This document shows positions 1 through 9,941 of a stretch of DNA of 64,000 nucleotides, piece by piece. The stretch is taken from assembly GCA_027313705.1 (NCBI GenBank), contig DAHVDE010000023.1, positions 41,419 to 105,418 of the forward strand. Direction: 5' to 3'. The translations under genes were made by a program, and so were the position numbers. The notes under the pieces are model-generated. The model did no database searches. It saw only the letters and a program-made list of their open reading frames with translations, and was not told where the DNA came from. The DNA is from Actinomycetota bacterium (GTDB lineage: Bacteria > Actinomycetota > Actinomycetes > Streptosporangiales > Streptosporangiaceae). Position 1 is the first letter of the stretch, and each line of letters opens with the position of its first letter.

Positions 1-1079
1 TCACCTGCCCTGGCCATGCTGGCGGCCTGATCGGGCGCGAGGTCCGCAAGCGCGTAGCCCGCCGCGAACCCGGCCTCGGCAAGCCGCTGCCTGGTCAGCA
101 GCAACTGGCCGGCCACGGCGATGACGGGAACGCCGCGCCTGGCCGCGGCCCTGGCCACGCCGACCGGCGCCTTGCCCCGAAGCGACTGCTCGTCCATGCT
201 GCCCTCGCCGGTAATCACCAGGTCGGCCCCGGCAAGTGCCGCATCGAACCCGATCAGGTCAAGCACTAGGTCAACGCCTGGCACCAGCCTGGCACCGAGA
301 TAGGCGAGCGCCGCGAACCCGGTACCGCCGGCCGCGCCCGCCCCAGGCAGGTCCGCGCAGCGGCGACCGGTCGCCGCCGCCGTGAGCTCGGCCCACCTGG
401 TCAGCGCGCGGTCAAGCATCGCCACCTGCGCACCTGTGGCGCCCTTCTGCGGCCCGAAAACCGCCGCCGCCCCGGCCGGCCCGAGCAGCGGGTTGTCGAC
501 ATCGCTGGCGACCAGGACTTCGCACCGGCGCCCGGCTGGGCGCAGCCGCGGGTCGAGTCCCGCAACATCCACCGCCGCCAGTCGCGCGAGCGCCGCTCCG
601 CCGCGCCCGATTTCCGCGCCGTCGCCGCCGGTCAGCCGGACACCGAGCGCCTGGACCAGGCCGGCGCCGCCGTCGGTGCTCGCGCTGCCGCCGATGCCGA
701 GCACGACCGTCGAGGCGCCGTGGTCGAGCGCGGCGCGGATCACCTGCCCGACGCCATAGGTCGATGCGGTCAGCGGCGCCTTCGCTCCTGGCAGCAGCCG
801 CAAGCCTGCTACCTGTGCCAGTTCGACCACGGCGGCCCCGGCCAGGAAAGCGAACCCTGACCTGACCGGCTCGCCGACCGGGCCTTCTGCCTCGCAGGGC
901 ACCAGTTCGTAGCCGGCCGACAGGGCGGCGGCGACGGTGCCTTCCCCGCCGTCGGCCACGGGCAGCCGCACTGCCTCGATGTCCGGCCTGACGTCGGCCA
1001 GCCCGGCCGCGATCTGCGCCGCAGCCTCAGCCGCCGTCGCGCTCCCCTTGAACTTGTCAGGCGCGACGAGTACCCGCAT
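1..1079 (-). CDS. glxK: Glycerate kinase (GlxK/GarK family), 3' end cut by the window edge
   Basis: Transfers phosphate from ATP to D-glycerate in the cytosol, feeding glycerate into glycolysis. About 359 codons are visible and the frame is still open at base 1. The N-terminus MRVLVAPDKFKGS is the family signature. A glycine-rich GIGGSASTDGGAG segment lies near the middle and TGEGSMDEQ near the end, both typical of this kinase family. The ATG lies 3 bases after the stop of mshC, so the two are probably co-transcribed, although they have no evident metabolic link. The length already seen nearly equals the usual family length (about 370-380 residues), so only a short tail should be missing. Confidence 0.9.
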   Translation of the reverse strand, partial: MRVLVAPDKFKGSATAAEAAAQIAAGLADVRPDIEAVRLPVADGGEGTVAAALSAGYELVPCEAEGPVGEPVRSGFAFLAGAAVVELAQVAGLRLLPGAKAPLTASTYGVGQVIRAALDHGASTVVLGIGGSASTDGGAGLVQALGVRLTGGDGAEIGRGGAALARLAAVDVAGLDPRLRPAGRRCEVLVASDVDNPLLGPAGAAAVFGPQKGATGAQVAMLDRALTRWAELTAAATGRRCADLPGAGAAGGTGFAALAYLGARLVPGVDLVLDLIGFDAALAGADLVITGEGSMDEQSLRGKAPVGVARAAARRGVPVIAVAGQLLLTRQRLAEAGFAAGYALADLAPDQAASMARAG

Positions 1080-1082
1080 TGG

Positions 1083-2210
1083 CTATTCGCCGAGTCCCAG
1101 GGTCGCTATCAGGCCGCGCGCCGCCGCGCCGCCAGCCTCTTCCGCGAGGTCGAGCGCGGCGCTCACGTTCAGCCCGGCGCACAGCGCATCGGACACCGCT
1201 TCTGACGCCGCCTGCGCCGCCGCAGCCGAACCCCCGCGGCGGCCGGCGGCGCGGAAGAGCCGCTCCAGCCGCCCCGTCGCCGCCTCCAGTTCACCGGCCG
1301 AGTAATCCCAGCCCGCCGACCAGGGCCGGTCGATCAGGCAGAGCCGCAGCGCGGCCGGAGCGTAGTTCTCGAGCACGTCGCTGACCAGCACCAGGTTGCC
1401 GGTCGATTTCGCCATCTTCGCCCCGTTCAGCCGGACCACGCCGACGCCAAACCTGGTCCGCGCGAACGGCCGGACACCGCTGACCGCCTCGGCCATCGCG
1501 ACCTGATACGCATGGTGCGGGAACCGCAGGTCATCGCCGCCGCTGAGCACGTCCACGGCCAGCCCGAGCACGGAGAGCGACATGGCCGCGCACTCCGCGT
1601 GCCAGCCAGGCCGCCCGGTACCCCACGGCGAGGGCCAGCCGGGCTCCCCTGGCCGCGACCGCTGCCAGACCGCCACGTCAAGCGGGTCGTCCTGGGCGGG
1701 ATTATCGAGCCTGGCCCCATACTCGGCCGCTAGTTTCCCGGCCTCATCCCGGTCAAGCCCGGCCCGTTCGGCGACGGCGGCACCGCGGAAGTACACCGTG
1801 CCGTCGCGCAGGTAAGCCGTCCCTGTTCGCAGCAGAGCCGAAGCCAGCCTGATCACCTGCCCGACGTTCCGCCTCGCGCGCGGCGCGAACTGCGGTTCGC
1901 GTACCGCAAGCGCGCTCATGTCCTGGTCGAACCTGAACTGCTGCACAGAAGCGAACGCGTCGAACGCAGACCCGGACCGCTCAGCGGCCGCGAACAGCAC
2001 GTCATCCACGTCGGTGACGTTCCTGCACAGCTGCGAGCTGACCCCGATCGAGCCGAGCACGCGGGTCAGCACGTCAACCCAGACGAAGGTGGCCGCGTGA
2101 CCGAGATGCGTGACGTCGTAAGGGGTGATACCGCAACAGTAGATCCGCGCCCGGTCAACCACCGGCAGGTGACTGTCGCCAAGCCGCAGCACGGCCGTCT
2201 TCTCGCTCAT
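1083..2210 (-). CDS. mshC: MshC, cysteine:1D-myo-inosityl 2-amino-2-deoxy-alpha-D-glucopyranoside ligase
   Basis: Ligates cysteine to GlcN-Ins by way of a cysteinyl-adenylate, the penultimate step of mycothiol synthesis. It is a class I aminoacyl-tRNA-synthetase relative. HLGH (residues 35-38) is the HIGH motif and KMAKS (265-269) the KMSKS motif. Cys26, Cys207 and His232/233 sit where the zinc ligands of MshC are expected, and CGITPYD follows the first ligand. I chose the ATG at 2210 (MSEKTAV). Longer versions would run into the pgi promoter and gene. The 375-residue product has a shorter N-terminus than typical MshC (about 410). Cysteinyl-tRNA synthetase is less likely because the long anticodon-binding C-terminus is missing. 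Confidence 0.88.
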   Translation of the reverse strand: MSEKTAVLRLGDSHLPVVDRARIYCCGITPYDVTHLGHAATFVWVDVLTRVLGSIGVSSQLCRNVTDVDDVLFAAAERSGSAFDAFASVQQFRFDQDMSALAVREPQFAPRARRNVGQVIRLASALLRTGTAYLRDGTVYFRGAAVAERAGLDRDEAGKLAAEYGARLDNPAQDDPLDVAVWQRSRPGEPGWPSPWGTGRPGWHAECAAMSLSVLGLAVDVLSGGDDLRFPHHAYQVAMAEAVSGVRPFARTRFGVGVVRLNGAKMAKSTGNLVLVSDVLENYAPAALRLCLIDRPWSAGWDYSAGELEAATGRLERLFRAAGRRGGSAAAAQAASEAVSDALCAGLNVSAALDLAEEAGGAAARGLIATLGLGE

Positions 2211-2291
2211 AACACGAGTATCTGTGTTGGCGGTGTCGCAAAGCGCGCTAGGGTCGCGAACGGATACTTGCGAAGCGAGGGGACGAGCGAA

Positions 2292-3935
2292 GTGAGCACA
2301 CCGCTGCGCAGCCGGCCCGCCTGGGCCGCGCTCGCCGAGCATCACGGCAAGATCAAGGATCTGCACCTGCGTGACCTGTTCGCCGCCGACCCGCTGCGTG
2401 GCGAGCGCCTGACCGCCGAGGCGGAGGACGCGGGTCTCTTTCTCGACTACTCGAAGAACCTGATCACCGAGGAAACGCTGGCGCTGCTCTTCGAGCTGGC
2501 CAGCCAGTCTGGCCTGGCCGACCGGATCGAGGCCATGTTCACCGGCCAGCACATCAATGTCACCGAGGACCGGGCCGTCCTGCACGTGGCCCTGCGGATG
2601 CCGAAGGGCACCAGCCTGATCGTGGACGGCACAGACGTCGTAGCGCAAGTGCACGAGGTGCTCGAGGCGATGGCCGCCTTCGCGACGAAGATCAGGTCAG
2701 GCGAGTGGCGCGGGTTTACCGGCGAGCCGATCACCGCGATCGTCAACATCGGCATCGGGGGCTCGGATCTCGGCCCGGTCATGGCCTACGAGGCGCTCCG
2801 CGCCTACTCCGACCGCAGCCGCACCTTCAGGTTCGTCTCGAACGTGGACCCTACGGACTTCGCCGAGGCCACCGGTGACCTGGACCCGGCCAAGACCTTG
2901 TTCATCGTCTCCTCCAAGACCTTCACCACGCTCGAGACGCTCAGCAACGCGCGCAGCGCCCGCGACTGGATCGTCGGTGCGCTCGGCGACGAGGCGGCGG
3001 TCGCGCGGCACTTCGCCGCAGTGTCGACCAACGCGGAGAAGGTCGCTGCGTTCGGTATCGATACCGCCAATATGTTCGGCTTCTGGGATTGGGTTGGTGG
3101 CCGCTACTCGATGGACTCGGCCATCGGCCTGTCCACGATGATCGCGATCGGTCCCGAGCGGTTCGCCGAGCTGCTGGCCGGCTTCCACGCCATGGACCAG
3201 CATTTCCGCACCGCACCGCTGGCCGGCAACTTGCCGGCGCTGATGGGCCTGCTCCAGGTGTGGTACGTCGGATTCTTCGGCGTCAAGAGCATCGGCGTGA
3301 TGCCCTACGAGCAGTACCTGAAGCGGTTCCCCGCATACTTGCAGCAGCTCACCATGGAATCCAACGGCAAGCACGTCACCCTGGACGGCACGCACGTCGA
3401 TTACGGCACCGGCCCGGTGTTCTGGGGCGAGCCTGGCACCAACGGCCAGCACAGTTTCTACCAGTTGCTGCACCAGGGCACCGAACTTATCCCCGTCGAC
3501 CTGATCGGCTTCGGCACCTCGCTCAACCCGATCAGGGACCAGCATGACCTGCTCACCTCCAACGTCTTCGCGCAAGCTCAGGCGCTCGGCTTCGGCAAGA
3601 CCCTTGAGCAGGTGCTGGCCGAAGGCACGCCGCCGCAGGTCGCGCCGCACAAGGTGATGGAAGGCAACCGGCCGAGCAACGTGCTCCTGGCGCAGATCCT
3701 GACTCCCCGCCTGCTCGGCTCCCTGGTCGCGCTATACGAGCACGCGGTATTCACGGCAGGCACGATCTGGGGCATCGACTCCTTCGATCAGTGGGGAGTC
3801 GAGCTAGGCAAGGCACTCGCGGCGGCGATCGGTCCCGAGCTGACCAGCGAGGCCGAGCCAGAGCTTCATCATGATTCGTCAACGAACGCCCTGATCAGGC
3901 GTTACCGCAAGATCAAAGGAGTATCAGAAAGATGA
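2292..3935 (+). CDS. pgi: Glucose-6-phosphate isomerase
   Basis: Interconverts glucose 6-phosphate and fructose 6-phosphate. The product is 547 residues, normal for bacterial [14 protein letters not shown] (about residues 150-160), [10 protein letters not shown] (about 205), WDWVGGRYS (about 264) and a C-terminal GVELGKALA are family signatures. The frame is open further upstream, but homology begins at a GTG at 2292 preceded by GAGGGGA, so that start is used. It is divergent from mshC across about 80 bases that must hold both promoters. Its stop overlaps the gnd ATG, so the two are translationally coupled. Confidence 0.95.
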   Translation: MSTPLRSRPAWAALAEHHGKIKDLHLRDLFAADPLRGERLTAEAEDAGLFLDYSKNLITEETLALLFELASQSGLADRIEAMFTGQHINVTEDRAVLHVALRMPKGTSLIVDGTDVVAQVHEVLEAMAAFATKIRSGEWRGFTGEPITAIVNIGIGGSDLGPVMAYEALRAYSDRSRTFRFVSNVDPTDFAEATGDLDPAKTLFIVSSKTFTTLETLSNARSARDWIVGALGDEAAVARHFAAVSTNAEKVAAFGIDTANMFGFWDWVGGRYSMDSAIGLSTMIAIGPERFAELLAGFHAMDQHFRTAPLAGNLPALMGLLQVWYVGFFGVKSIGVMPYEQYLKRFPAYLQQLTMESNGKHVTLDGTHVDYGTGPVFWGEPGTNGQHSFYQLLHQGTELIPVDLIGFGTSLNPIRDQHDLLTSNVFAQAQALGFGKTLEQVLAEGTPPQVAPHKVMEGNRPSNVLLAQILTPRLLGSLVALYEHAVFTAGTIWGIDSFDQWGVELGKALAAAIGPELTSEAEPELHHDSSTNALIRRYRKIKGVSER

Positions 3936-4972
3936 CCACGGAGCACCCGATGCAGCTAGGCATGGTCGGTCTCGGGCGCATGGGGGCGAACCTGGTCCGC
4001 AGGCTCATGCGGGACGGTCATGACTGCGTCGTCTACGACGTCAACTCCGCCGCCGTCGACGCACTCGTCGCCGAGGGCGCAACCGGCGCGAGCGATCTCG
4101 ATGACTTCGTCGCCAAACTGGAGCCACCGCGCACCGCCTGGCTGATGCTGCCCGCGGCGATCACCGGCCGTACCCTGGACCACCTGGCCTCGATGCTCGA
4201 CCGCGGCGACACGGTCATCGACGGCGGCAACAGCTACTACCGCGACGACATCGCCCGCGCGAAGGCACTGCGCCCCAAGGGCATCCATTACCTGGACTGC
4301 GGCACCTCGGGCGGCGTCTGGGGCCTGGAACGCGGCTACTGCCTGATGATCGGCGGTGACGACGAGGCGGTGACCAGGCTCGACCCCATCTTCAAGACCA
4401 TCGCGCCAGGCAAGGGCGACGTCGAGGACACTCCAGGCCGTCAGCCGGGCGGCACCGCCGCTGAAGGCTACCTGCACTGCGGTCAGGCCGGGGCCGGCCA
4501 CTTCGTCAAGATGGTGCACAACGGCATCGAGTACGGCATGATGGCCGCGATCGCCGAGGGCCTGTCGATCATCAAGCACGCCAACGCCGGCCTGGAAGAG
4601 ACCGAGACCGACGCCGAGACGACCCCGCTGACCGACCCGCAGGCCTACCAGTACAACATTCCCGTCCCCGAGGTGGCCGAGGTCTGGCGCCGGGGCTCGG
4701 TGGTCAGTTCCTGGCTGGTCGACCTGACCGCGTCGGCCCTGGCCAAGTCACCAGACCTGAGCGAGTTCGCCGGGCACGTCTCCGACTCAGGCGAAGGCCG
4801 CTGGACCGTGCTCGCCGCCGTCGAAGAGGGCGTGCCGGCGCCAGTCATCACCTCATCGCTCTATCAGCGGTTCGAGTCGCGCGGCCTGGGCGAGTTCACC
4901 GACAAGCTGCTTTCCGCGATGCGCAGCGAGTTCGGCGGTCACGCGGAAAAGTCCGAGACGAAGATCCGGTAA
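3932..4972 (+). CDS. gnd: 6-phosphogluconate dehydrogenase, decarboxylating, short NAD-type
   Basis: Oxidatively decarboxylates 6-phosphogluconate to ribulose 5-phosphate. The 346-residue product belongs to the short form of the family. The N-terminal Rossmann motif is GLGRMGANL (about residues 13-21). [13 protein letters not shown] and [15 protein letters not shown] are substrate-binding signatures. The start overlaps the pgi stop as ATGA, with AAAGGAG about 11 bases before. Together with zwf and rpiA it supplies most of the oxidative pentose-phosphate pathway. Cofactor preference is inferred from the short family form and not proven. Confidence 0.92.
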   Translation: MTTEHPMQLGMVGLGRMGANLVRRLMRDGHDCVVYDVNSAAVDALVAEGATGASDLDDFVAKLEPPRTAWLMLPAAITGRTLDHLASMLDRGDTVIDGGNSYYRDDIARAKALRPKGIHYLDCGTSGGVWGLERGYCLMIGGDDEAVTRLDPIFKTIAPGKGDVEDTPGRQPGGTAAEGYLHCGQAGAGHFVKMVHNGIEYGMMAAIAEGLSIIKHANAGLEETETDAETTPLTDPQAYQYNIPVPEVAEVWRRGSVVSSWLVDLTASALAKSPDLSEFAGHVSDSGEGRWTVLAAVEEGVPAPVITSSLYQRFESRGLGEFTDKLLSAMRSEFGGHAEKSETKIR

Positions 4973-5040
4973 GGAAACTCCTCGAACTTGGGCGTGCTGT
5001 ACTCGCCGGTCAGGGCGCAGCGACGAGCCGAGCAGCGCAA

Positions 5041-5059
5041 GCCAGCCAGCCAGCCAGCC
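5041..5059. repeat. Short GCCA tetranucleotide run between convergent gnd and rpiA
   Basis: The tetranucleotide GCCA is repeated more than four times immediately after the rpiA stop. The 90-base gap between the two convergent genes shows no convincing terminator hairpin with a T-run. It is a simple repeat, probably neutral. Confidence 0.6.
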
Positions 5060-5062
5060 GGT

Positions 5063-5707
5063 TTACCGCAGGATCCTGTGTTCTACCGAGCCGGCCCTGG
5101 CGATGAGCACATCAGCGGTCAGCGAGGGCTCGAACAGGCCGTGCCCGACCAGGCCGGGGGTAGCCGACAGCCTCGCCGCAAGTTCGGAAGGATCTCCGAC
5201 CGGCCCGGTGTAGTCGGCTATGACACCGCCATCAGGACTGGGCGGCCAGCCGGCCCGCAGCACGGCAGAACCAAGCTCGCGCAGCGTGGCCGGCAGTCCG
5301 AAGGCAAGCAGTTCCAGCGGCACTGGCGGGCGCAGCACGTCCGCCGGCTTGGTCGAGTCTCCGATCACCACGAACCTGGCGGCCGACGCCGCCACGATCT
5401 TCTCCCTGGTGTGGGCGCCGCCGCCGCCCTTGATCAGCCAGCCGTCCGGCGTGATCTGGTCGGCGCCGTCGATCGCGATGTCCAGGTGATCGAGCATGTC
5501 GGCGAGCTCGACCTCAAGACCTAGCTCGGTCGCCTTTCGCTGCGTGTGCACCGAGGTGGCAACGCACCTGATCGCCAGCTTCCTTGCGGCGAGCGCGGGA
5601 AGCAAGAACGCCACTGTCGAGCCGGTGCCAAGACCCACGGCCATGCCATCCTCGACAAGTTCGGCCGCCGCCTGCGCGGCTAGCTGCTTTTCCCTGTCAA
5701 TGCTCAC
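5063..5707 (-). CDS. rpiA: Ribose-5-phosphate isomerase A
   Basis: Interconverts ribose 5-phosphate and ribulose 5-phosphate. The 214-residue product has the RpiA phosphate-binding GLGTGSTVAF (about residues 25-34), the DGADQ motif and the KGGGGAHTREKI motif that carries the catalytic residues. It is convergent with gnd and divergent from zwf across only 44 bases. This is the A-type enzyme, not the unrelated RpiB. Confidence 0.93.
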   Translation of the reverse strand: MSIDREKQLAAQAAAELVEDGMAVGLGTGSTVAFLLPALAARKLAIRCVATSVHTQRKATELGLEVELADMLDHLDIAIDGADQITPDGWLIKGGGGAHTREKIVAASAARFVVIGDSTKPADVLRPPVPLELLAFGLPATLRELGSAVLRAGWPPSPDGGVIADYTGPVGDPSELAARLSATPGLVGHGLFEPSLTADVLIARAGSVEHRILR

Positions 5708-5751
5708 GTGGCGAAGTCTTCCCGTTGCGGCGGCATGGCACTATTGGCCCC

Positions 5752-7209
5752 ATGCAATCCAACAATCATGCGACCAAGCGCCCAGAGGACCATGTCATCG
5801 TAATCTTCGGCGCAACCGGTGACCTGGCAAAGCGCAAGCTGCTGCCTGGTTTGTTCCATCTGGCCAAGTCCGGATTGCTGCCGGCCGGGTACCGCGTGAT
5901 CGGCTCAGCGCCGCACGACTGCATCATGACTGACAACGAGTTCAGAGGACACGCCAAAGACGCGTGCTTGCAGTTCGGCCTGGCCAAGCCGACCGGCACG
6001 GCCTGGAAAGAATTCGAGAGCAAGCTCCACTTCGCCTGCTCTGACGCGGACAATCCCAAGCCGCTTGTCGACGCCGTGGCCCGCGCGGAGGAGGGAATCG
6101 GCGGCACCCCGAAGCGAATCTTCCACCTCGCCGTGCCGCCGTCGGCGTTCGGCTCGGTGATCGGCATGCTCGGGAACACCAAGCTGTCGCAGAACGCCAG
6201 CGTCATCATTGAGAAGCCGTTCGGCTACGACCTCCCGTCCTGCCAGCAGCTGAGCGCGACCGTGCACTCGGTCTTCGGCGAGGAACACGTGTTCAGGATC
6301 GACCACTTCCTCGGCAAGGAGTCGGTCGAGAACATCCTGGCCTTCAGGTTCGCCAACGGCCTGTTCGAGCCGATCTGGAACCGCGATCACATCTCACACG
6401 TGCAGATCGACGTGCCTGAGCACATCAGCATCGAAGGACGAGCCTCGTTTTTCGAGAAGACAGGCACCTTCAGGGACATGATCGTGACCCACCTCTTCCA
6501 GGTGCTCGGGTTCGTGGCCATGGAACCGCCGACCACGTTCAGCGCCAAGTCGCTTCGGGACGAGAAATCCAAGGTGTACCAGGCCATGCGCCTGCTCGAC
6601 CCGGCGAAGGTGGTGCGCGGGCAGTACGCGGGCTACCGGGGCGAGCAGGGCGTCGCCGCCGACAGCGACACGGAGACGTTCACCGCCCTGCGGGTCGACA
6701 TCGACAACTGGCGCTGGTCAGGGGTGCCCTTCTACCTGCGGTCAGGCAAGTCGATGGCGCAGCGGAGGCAGACCGTCACGCTCGGGCTCAAAGAACCCGT
6801 GCTCAGGATGTTCCCCGTGACGGCCAGGACCAGGCAGGACCAGCGGAGCAACGAGGTTGTCATCGACTTCGACGATCCCGGCTGGATCTGTGTGCAGTTC
6901 ATGACCAAGCAGCCAGGCCCGCAGATGCGGCTCAAGGAAGTCGAGATGGTCTTCAAGTACTCAGACTCCTTCCACCGCATGCACGAACTCGAAGGCTACG
7001 AACGGCTGATACTCGAAGCCATGCTCGGCGACCAGTCGCTATTCACCAGGTCGGACGAGATCGAGCGGATCTGGGAAGTAGCCACGCCGCTGCTTGACAA
7101 CCCTCCCCCGGTCGAATTCTACGAGCCTGGCACCTGGGGTCCAGAGCAGCCGCTGCGGAACCTGATCCACCCATACCGCTGGCACCTGCCCGACGGCCAC
7201 AAGGACTAG
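5752..7209 (+). CDS. zwf: Glucose-6-phosphate 1-dehydrogenase
   Basis: Oxidises glucose 6-phosphate to 6-phosphogluconolactone with NADP, the entry step of the oxidative pentose-phosphate pathway. The 485-residue product has the dinucleotide-binding GATGDLAKRK (about residues 20-29) and the active-site RIDHFLGKE (about residues 182-190). The ATG at 5752 is chosen because the first strand of the Rossmann fold starts right after it. Open frame further upstream overlaps rpiA and shows no homology. No opcA or pgl gene follows; instead the gene is convergent with a GCS2-type ligase. Confidence 0.94.
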   Translation: MQSNNHATKRPEDHVIVIFGATGDLAKRKLLPGLFHLAKSGLLPAGYRVIGSAPHDCIMTDNEFRGHAKDACLQFGLAKPTGTAWKEFESKLHFACSDADNPKPLVDAVARAEEGIGGTPKRIFHLAVPPSAFGSVIGMLGNTKLSQNASVIIEKPFGYDLPSCQQLSATVHSVFGEEHVFRIDHFLGKESVENILAFRFANGLFEPIWNRDHISHVQIDVPEHISIEGRASFFEKTGTFRDMIVTHLFQVLGFVAMEPPTTFSAKSLRDEKSKVYQAMRLLDPAKVVRGQYAGYRGEQGVAADSDTETFTALRVDIDNWRWSGVPFYLRSGKSMAQRRQTVTLGLKEPVLRMFPVTARTRQDQRSNEVVIDFDDPGWICVQFMTKQPGPQMRLKEVEMVFKYSDSFHRMHELEGYERLILEAMLGDQSLFTRSDEIERIWEVATPLLDNPPPVEFYEPGTWGPEQPLRNLIHPYRWHLPDGHKD

Positions 7210-7220
7210 GGCAGCTACCA

Positions 7221-8696
7221 CTAGGTGAGGGGCCAGGAATGCACCGGCTCGCCGGTGGCGCTGAGTTCCAGGTAGTCCTGCGTCATCAGCCGCAGTGCCT
7301 CGTCCCTGCCGATACCGTGTGCCTGAAGCTGGCGTGCCGACCTGATCTGCCAGGCCGCCCCGTTCTGGCCGGTGACGCAGCGTCGCTCGATGATCGAAAG
7401 CAGGCGGCTTACATCCGAGCTGTCGATCCGCCAGCGAGCCAGGCCCCTGGCCGCCATCGGCAGCAGCCTGCGCAAGATCAGCTCGGCCACCGGCACCATG
7501 CCAAGGCCAGGCCAGTACACCTCGGCGTCAAGCCCGTACTTGGCCCCGGCCACCAGGTTGGACGCGGCAGCCGAGAACGACATCTGGGACCAGATCGGCC
7601 GCTCGGCCTCGGCCAGCTCGCCGACCAGGCCGTAGTAGAACGCCGCGTTCGCCATCGAGTCCACCACGGTAGGTCCTGCGGGCAGCACCCGGTTCTCGAC
7701 GCGCAGGTGCGGCTTGCCGTTGACGACGGCGTACACCGGGCGGTTCCAGCGGTACACGGTCCCGTTGTGCAGCGTAAGCTCCGCTAGCTGCGGCGCCTCG
7801 CCGCGTTCGAGCACCGCGACCGGATCCTCGTCCTCGCTGAGCGGCAGCAGGGCGGGGAAGTACTTCAGGTTCTCCTCAAACAGGTCGAACACGGAAGTCA
7901 CCCACTGGTCACCGAACCAGACCCTTGGCCGTACCCCCTGCTCACGCAGCTCCTCAGGCCTGCTGTCCGTGGCCTGCTCGAACAGCGTGATCCTGGTCTC
8001 GTGCCATAACTCGCAGCCGAGAAAGTACGGCGAGTTGGCGCCGGCCGCGACCTGGAGGCCGGCGATTGCCTGGGCCGCGTTCCAGTAATTCGCGAAAGTG
8101 TCCGGGCTGACCTGGAGGTGACATTGGAAGCTCGTGCATGCCGCCTCGGCGACAATTGAATCGGCATAGGCAAGCAGACGATCCTGCCCTTCGATGAGGA
8201 TCCTGATCTCCTCGCCCCTGGCCGCCAGGATCTCGTCATTGAGCAGCCGATACCTGGGGTTGAGCGAGATCGTTTCCTCGCTCACGTCGTCTTCGCACAG
8301 GCTCGGCAAGATCCCGATCATCGCCAGCCTGGTACCCGTCGGCTCGACTACTTCAGATACCCGTCGCAGGATCCGGTTCAGCGAAGACTGAAGCGAAGTG
8401 AACACCCCGCCGGTCAGTACCTCCGGATCGCCGGCCAGTTCGATGTTGAACTTGCCTAGCTCGGTCGCCCATGCCTCGTCGGCGATCATGGCGAGCACGT
8501 CGTGGTTGACCATCGCCGGATTACCGCATTTATCGACTAGATTGAACTCGATTTCCAGTCCTACATGTTGAATATCCGTCTCAAATCTAGATTCATGCAG
8601 CATCCTGGCAAGCACGTCGAGGCAACTGCGGACTTTCGCGCGGTAAGCACGCCGGTCCCTGCGGCTTATCGTGATCGCCGGCACATCCCTGCCCAT
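7221..8696 (-). CDS. Glutamate-cysteine ligase-like enzyme (GCS2 family)
   Basis: A member of the carboxylate-amine ligase family related to gamma-glutamylcysteine synthetase (491 residues). HVGLEIEFN near the N-terminus is the Glu-rich metal and ATP-binding strand of the family. FQCHLQV and LRVENRVLPAGPT further on are also typical. I chose ATG 8696 because GGAGGG sits four bases upstream; a GTG 12 bases earlier would begin before that site. The substrate is not certain. Actinobacteria that make mycothiol can also use such ligases for ergothioneine (EgtA) or other gamma-glutamyl compounds. It lies downstream of the aminotransferase gene on the same strand, after an 83-base gap. Confidence 0.75.
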   Translation of the reverse strand: MGRDVPAITISRRDRRAYRAKVRSCLDVLARMLHESRFETDIQHVGLEIEFNLVDKCGNPAMVNHDVLAMIADEAWATELGKFNIELAGDPEVLTGGVFTSLQSSLNRILRRVSEVVEPTGTRLAMIGILPSLCEDDVSEETISLNPRYRLLNDEILAARGEEIRILIEGQDRLLAYADSIVAEAACTSFQCHLQVSPDTFANYWNAAQAIAGLQVAAGANSPYFLGCELWHETRITLFEQATDSRPEELREQGVRPRVWFGDQWVTSVFDLFEENLKYFPALLPLSEDEDPVAVLERGEAPQLAELTLHNGTVYRWNRPVYAVVNGKPHLRVENRVLPAGPTVVDSMANAAFYYGLVGELAEAERPIWSQMSFSAAASNLVAGAKYGLDAEVYWPGLGMVPVAELILRRLLPMAARGLARWRIDSSDVSRLLSIIERRCVTGQNGAAWQIRSARQLQAHGIGRDEALRLMTQDYLELSATGEPVHSWPLT

Positions 8697-8779
8697 CAAA
8701 CCCTCCACCGCGATCAGCCGCCATGTCGTTTACTCAGATTTACATGGATAGGACATGCTGAACAGGGTCAAGGTGCCGG

Positions 8780-9931
8780 TCATCGCCCGACCGCGGCCGC
8801 CATTCGCCGCACGGCCTCGGTCAGCAGCTCAGGCGAGGTCCCGATGTTGAGCCTGGCGAAACCGGCTCCCTGGGTGCCGAAGTACGTCCCTCCGGTCAGC
8901 GCGACGCGCCCGCGCTCAAGGAAGGCGTCCTCAGGGTTGTCGCCTAGGCCGAGCCCCCGGCAGTCGAGCCAGCCGAGGAAGCTGGCCTGACCCGGCAGGT
9001 AACCGACCTGCGGCAGCCACTTTGCCAGCAATTCGGCCAGCAGGGCACGGTTCTGCGCTAGCTGATGCCGCACTGCCTCCAGCCAGTCGCCTGCCTGCGT
9101 GAACGCGGCCACCGACGCGAGCACTCCCAGGTGGGACGCGAGCAGCGCCTCCCATCGGCCCGCCAGCACCGCGGCCGCCGCCGCACTTCCCGCGACGGTC
9201 ACGCCGCACTTCAGGCCGGGGATGTTCCACCCCTTCGAGGCCGAATTGAACGTGTAGGCACGTTCTGCCAGCGGATGATCGAGCGAGGCGAACGGCACGT
9301 GCTCGGCTCCGTCCAGTACCAGCGGCGCGTGGATCTCGTCGACGAGCAACTCGACCTGATGCTGCTGGCAAAGGTCGGCGATCTGCAGCAACTGATCGCG
9401 GCTCCAGGTACGGCCAAGCGGGTTGTGCGGGTTACAGAGCAGGTATGCGCTGACATCCGGCCTGGCAAGCGCCGCGTCGATCGCCGCGAAGTCCAGGTCG
9501 TACCGGCCGTCGCTGGCACGCCGCAGCGGCGCCTGGACCACCTGCCTGCTGAGGTAACCGAGGCGGAGGAAGAAAGGCCCGTACACCGGCGGGTTGATGA
9601 CCACGCCTGACCCGTGCGGGGTAACCGCCATGAGGACTTCCGCGATCCCGGTCATCACGTCGGGAATCGCGAACACCCGGTCTGGTCTCACCTTCCAGCC
9701 GAATCGCTCGCCAGCAAACACGGCGAAGGCCTCGCCAAGCTCGCCGTCTCCCGGATAGCCGGTGTCGCCGATGTCGAGCGCCGCCCTGACCGCCGCCGCG
9801 ATCGGCTCGGCGATCATGAAGTCCATTTCGGCCACGAACGCGGGAAGCACGTCAGCCGGGTAGACGGTCCACTTGTGACTCTTCCTGGCCCTCAGGTCGT
9901 CCAGCGTGAAAGTTCCGAGAAGTTTGTCCAC
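8780..9931 (-). CDS. MalY/PatB-type PLP aminotransferase, probable cystathionine beta-lyase
   Basis: A fold-type I PLP enzyme of 383 residues. SASKGWNIPGLKCG carries the Schiff-base lysine, and CNPHNPLGRTW and VDEIHAPL are the PLP-contacting motifs. The spacing and the FNSASKGWN context place it with MalY/PatB C-S lyases rather than aspartate aminotransferases. It begins 10 bases after the TetR gene stop, so it may be read through from the exporter operon upstream. Family knowledge suggests cleavage of cystathionine or cysteine conjugates to thiol, pyruvate and ammonia. The true substrate is unknown. Confidence 0.82.
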   Translation of the reverse strand: MDKLLGTFTLDDLRARKSHKWTVYPADVLPAFVAEMDFMIAEPIAAAVRAALDIGDTGYPGDGELGEAFAVFAGERFGWKVRPDRVFAIPDVMTGIAEVLMAVTPHGSGVVINPPVYGPFFLRLGYLSRQVVQAPLRRASDGRYDLDFAAIDAALARPDVSAYLLCNPHNPLGRTWSRDQLLQIADLCQQHQVELLVDEIHAPLVLDGAEHVPFASLDHPLAERAYTFNSASKGWNIPGLKCGVTVAGSAAAAAVLAGRWEALLASHLGVLASVAAFTQAGDWLEAVRHQLAQNRALLAELLAKWLPQVGYLPGQASFLGWLDCRGLGLGDNPEDAFLERGRVALTGGTYFGTQGAGFARLNIGTSPELLTEAVRRMAAAVGR

Positions 9932-9941
9932 TCCTGCGATG

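Noticed and set aside
1..3. TGA on the minus strand as the end of glycerate kinase
   Set aside because: It is not in frame with the ATG at 1079; the frame is still open at base 1.
2097..2291. Longer pgi start
   Set aside because: The extension overlaps mshC and shows no PGI homology; GTG 2292 has a ribosome site.
5041..5059. GCCA run as a phase-variable element
   Set aside because: It lies after the end of both genes, so a change in length should not affect either product.
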